From NCBI GenBank assembly GCA_023488685.1, contig JAMDDR010000356.1:1-53561 (forward strand): 53,561 bases of DNA, written 5' to 3'. This DNA is from Chloroflexota bacterium. GTDB lineage: Bacteria; Chloroflexota; Anaerolineae; J036; Brachytrichaceae. The translations under genes and the position numbers were made by a program. Positions 52,059 to 53,561 of this stretch are shown here, one piece after another; position 1 is the first letter of the stretch, and every line of letters starts with the position of its first letter. A model generated the notes under the pieces. The model saw only the letters and a program-made list of their open reading frames with translations. It made no database searches and was not told the origin of the DNA.

Positions 52059-53552
52059 ATGCGAATTCTCTTGCTCGATCTTGACACGTTACGCCCCGAC
52101 CATCTGGGCTGCTACGGTTACCACCGCAATACCTCACCCAACATCGATGCTGTCGCCAGGCAGGGTGTGCGTTTTGACAACTACTACTGTTCAGATGCGC
52201 CCTGCCTGCCATCGCGCGCAGCGCTGATGTCCGGACGCTTTGGCATTCATACCGGCGTGGTGGGGCATGGTGGAACGGCAGCGGATATGCGGCTGGAAGG
52301 TGAGCCGCGCGGCTTTCGTGACACACTGGCGCACAGCAGTCTACCGGCTATGTTGCGCACCGCTGGTTTGCGAACGGTGCTGGTCAGCCCATTTGGCGAG
52401 CGACACAGCGCGTGGTGGTTCTACGCCGGGTATACAGAAATGTACAACACCGGTAAGGGCGGTATGGAATCCGCGGAGGACGTGACGCCGGCGGTGCTTG
52501 ATTGGATCAAACGCAACGCCCAGGCGGATGATTGGTTCCTGCATGTGAACTATTGGGACCCGCACACGCCTTACCGTGCCCCGGAAGCCTTTGGCAATCC
52601 TTTTGCACATGATCCGTTGCCGGCATGGTTGACCGAGGAGACACTGGCACACCATCGCGCGATGGTTGGGCCACACACGGCGCGTGAGGTTAACATGTTC
52701 GACAGCCACACCTCACCGCAATATCCGCGCCATCCGGGTGAATTGGCAACGATGGCAGACTTGCGGCGCATGATCGACGGCTACGACTGTGGCATTCGCT
52801 ACATGGACAGCCACATCGGTCAACTCTTTGACGCGCTGGCAGCGCAGGGCGTGCTCGACGATCTCGCCATCATCATCAGCGCAGACCACGCCGAAAACCT
52901 GGGGGAACTGGGCATCTATGGAGAGCATGCGACTGCGGACCAGGGCACGTGCCACATCCCAATGATCATTCGATGGCCTGGCAAAGCAGTTGGTGTGTCG
53001 GACAACGGGCTGCACTATAACCTGGACCTGGCGCCGACACTGGCTGAACTACTGGGCCAGGCGACTGGCCCACGTTGGGATGGCCGTAGTTATGCGCAGG
53101 CGCTGGCTGTTGGGGCGGGGAACCGGGCGGGAGACCGGGCGGGTACCCAGCAAGGGGGACACGACGAATTGGTGTTAAGCCAGTGCGCGCACGTCTGCCA
53201 GCGTAGTGTGCGCTTTGACCATTGGCTCTATATGCGCACTTATCACGATGGCTTTCACCTGTTCCCCCAGGAAATGCTGTTCGATCTGTCACGAGACCTC
53301 TACCAGGAACACGACGTCGCGGGTGAGCAGCAGGCTGTTTGCCGGGATGCCGTGTATCGCTTGAATGCCTGGCATGACACCATGATGGCTCAGATGCCTT
53401 ATGACGTCGACCCGTTGTGGACAGTGATCAAGGAAGGCGGTCCGCTGCACGCGCGTGGGCGTCTGCGCGAGTACTGCGCTCGATTGGAGCAGACCGGGCG
53501 TGGCTGGGCCGTGCCTGAGTTGACGCGCCGCCACCCGCGAGAGTTCGCGTGA
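52059..53552 (+). CDS. Second Cys-type sulfatase (S1 family)
   Basis: A 497-residue sulfatase, complete within the window. The N-terminus ILLLDLDTLRPDHLGCYGY carries the metal-binding Asp pair, APCLPSRAALMSGRFG the formylglycine Cys49, NYWDPHTPYRAP and IISADHAENLGELG further metal ligands, and NLDLAPTLAELLG the usual C-terminal motif. It differs clearly from the first sulfatase, so the two probably remove sulfate from different positions of one glycan. No signal peptide is seen. It ends nine bases before the window edge. Confidence 0.94.
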   Translation: MRILLLDLDTLRPDHLGCYGYHRNTSPNIDAVARQGVRFDNYYCSDAPCLPSRAALMSGRFGIHTGVVGHGGTAADMRLEGEPRGFRDTLAHSSLPAMLRTAGLRTVLVSPFGERHSAWWFYAGYTEMYNTGKGGMESAEDVTPAVLDWIKRNAQADDWFLHVNYWDPHTPYRAPEAFGNPFAHDPLPAWLTEETLAHHRAMVGPHTAREVNMFDSHTSPQYPRHPGELATMADLRRMIDGYDCGIRYMDSHIGQLFDALAAQGVLDDLAIIISADHAENLGELGIYGEHATADQGTCHIPMIIRWPGKAVGVSDNGLHYNLDLAPTLAELLGQATGPRWDGRSYAQALAVGAGNRAGDRAGTQQGGHDELVLSQCAHVCQRSVRFDHWLYMRTYHDGFHLFPQEMLFDLSRDLYQEHDVAGEQQAVCRDAVYRLNAWHDTMMAQMPYDVDPLWTVIKEGGPLHARGRLREYCARLEQTGRGWAVPELTRRHPREFA

Positions 53553-53561
53553 ACGCACGCA

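Overview
The window reads as a chromosomal segment of an aerobic, moderately GC-rich bacterium, most likely a member of the Chloroflexota. This assignment is inferred from gene content: a joined Mre/PBP2/Min/RodA cluster, an asp23-fakA pair divergent from rpmB, a B-family (ba3-type) cytochrome oxidase, a DUF3417-type glycogen phosphorylase, and lipoproteins with long Thr/Pro linkers. No 16S rRNA or other decisive marker is present. I see no transposase, integrase, phage module or CRISPR array.

Layout. 1-744 is the 3' end of a family 2 glycosyltransferase. 794-2539 (-) is an ammonium-transporter-like membrane protein without the two pore histidines. 2653-3063 (+) is rsfS, apparently starting at an AUA codon. 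3066-10976 (-) is one long shape and division block in transcription order mreB, mreC, mreD, PBP2, minC, minD, minE, rodA. 11187-12255 (+) carries proC and tRNA-Thr(CGU), the latter with a clear promoter and hairpin. 12280-16524 (-) is a ba3-type oxidase operon: a 55-residue subunit IIa-like peptide, subunit II, subunit I, a small two-helix protein, a lipoprotein cytochrome c and a SCO copper chaperone. 16706-23108 is mixed: a BNR propeller, a PhyH dioxygenase, a rhamnose-mutarotase homologue in AT-rich surroundings, an unknown gene, a holin-like/phosphodiesterase fusion and an aldo/keto reductase. 23262-29352 (-) holds a lipoprotein serpin, gap, yvcK and a CapA-like lipoprotein. 29494-34437 has a hydrolase, an acetyl-xylan-esterase-like enzyme, a GNAT protein and glycogen phosphorylase. 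34711-43427 holds uvrC, an orphan xdhC/FAD-subunit pair, fakB-fakA-asp23, rpmB and rlmN.

From 43476 to the end, all on the + strand, lies a sugar-degradation locus: a remnant of a GntR/FadR regulator, an (alpha/alpha)6 glycosidase, a DUF5060/DUF4038-like glycosidase, a double GNAT protein, a GH4 NAD-dependent glycosidase, an old-yellow-enzyme-type reductase and two Cys-type sulfatases. The set suggests use of sulfated or modified glycans. No transporter or sulfatase-maturing enzyme lies inside the window.

The most unusual signal is non-coding. Three short intergenic gaps (9793-9881, 22069-22126, 36757-36816) are almost entirely filled by inverted arrays of seven-base units. Each array has a different sequence but the same architecture, and each abuts start or stop codons. 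This looks like a family of heptad-periodic palindromes, reminiscent of the heptameric short tandem repeats of cyanobacteria.
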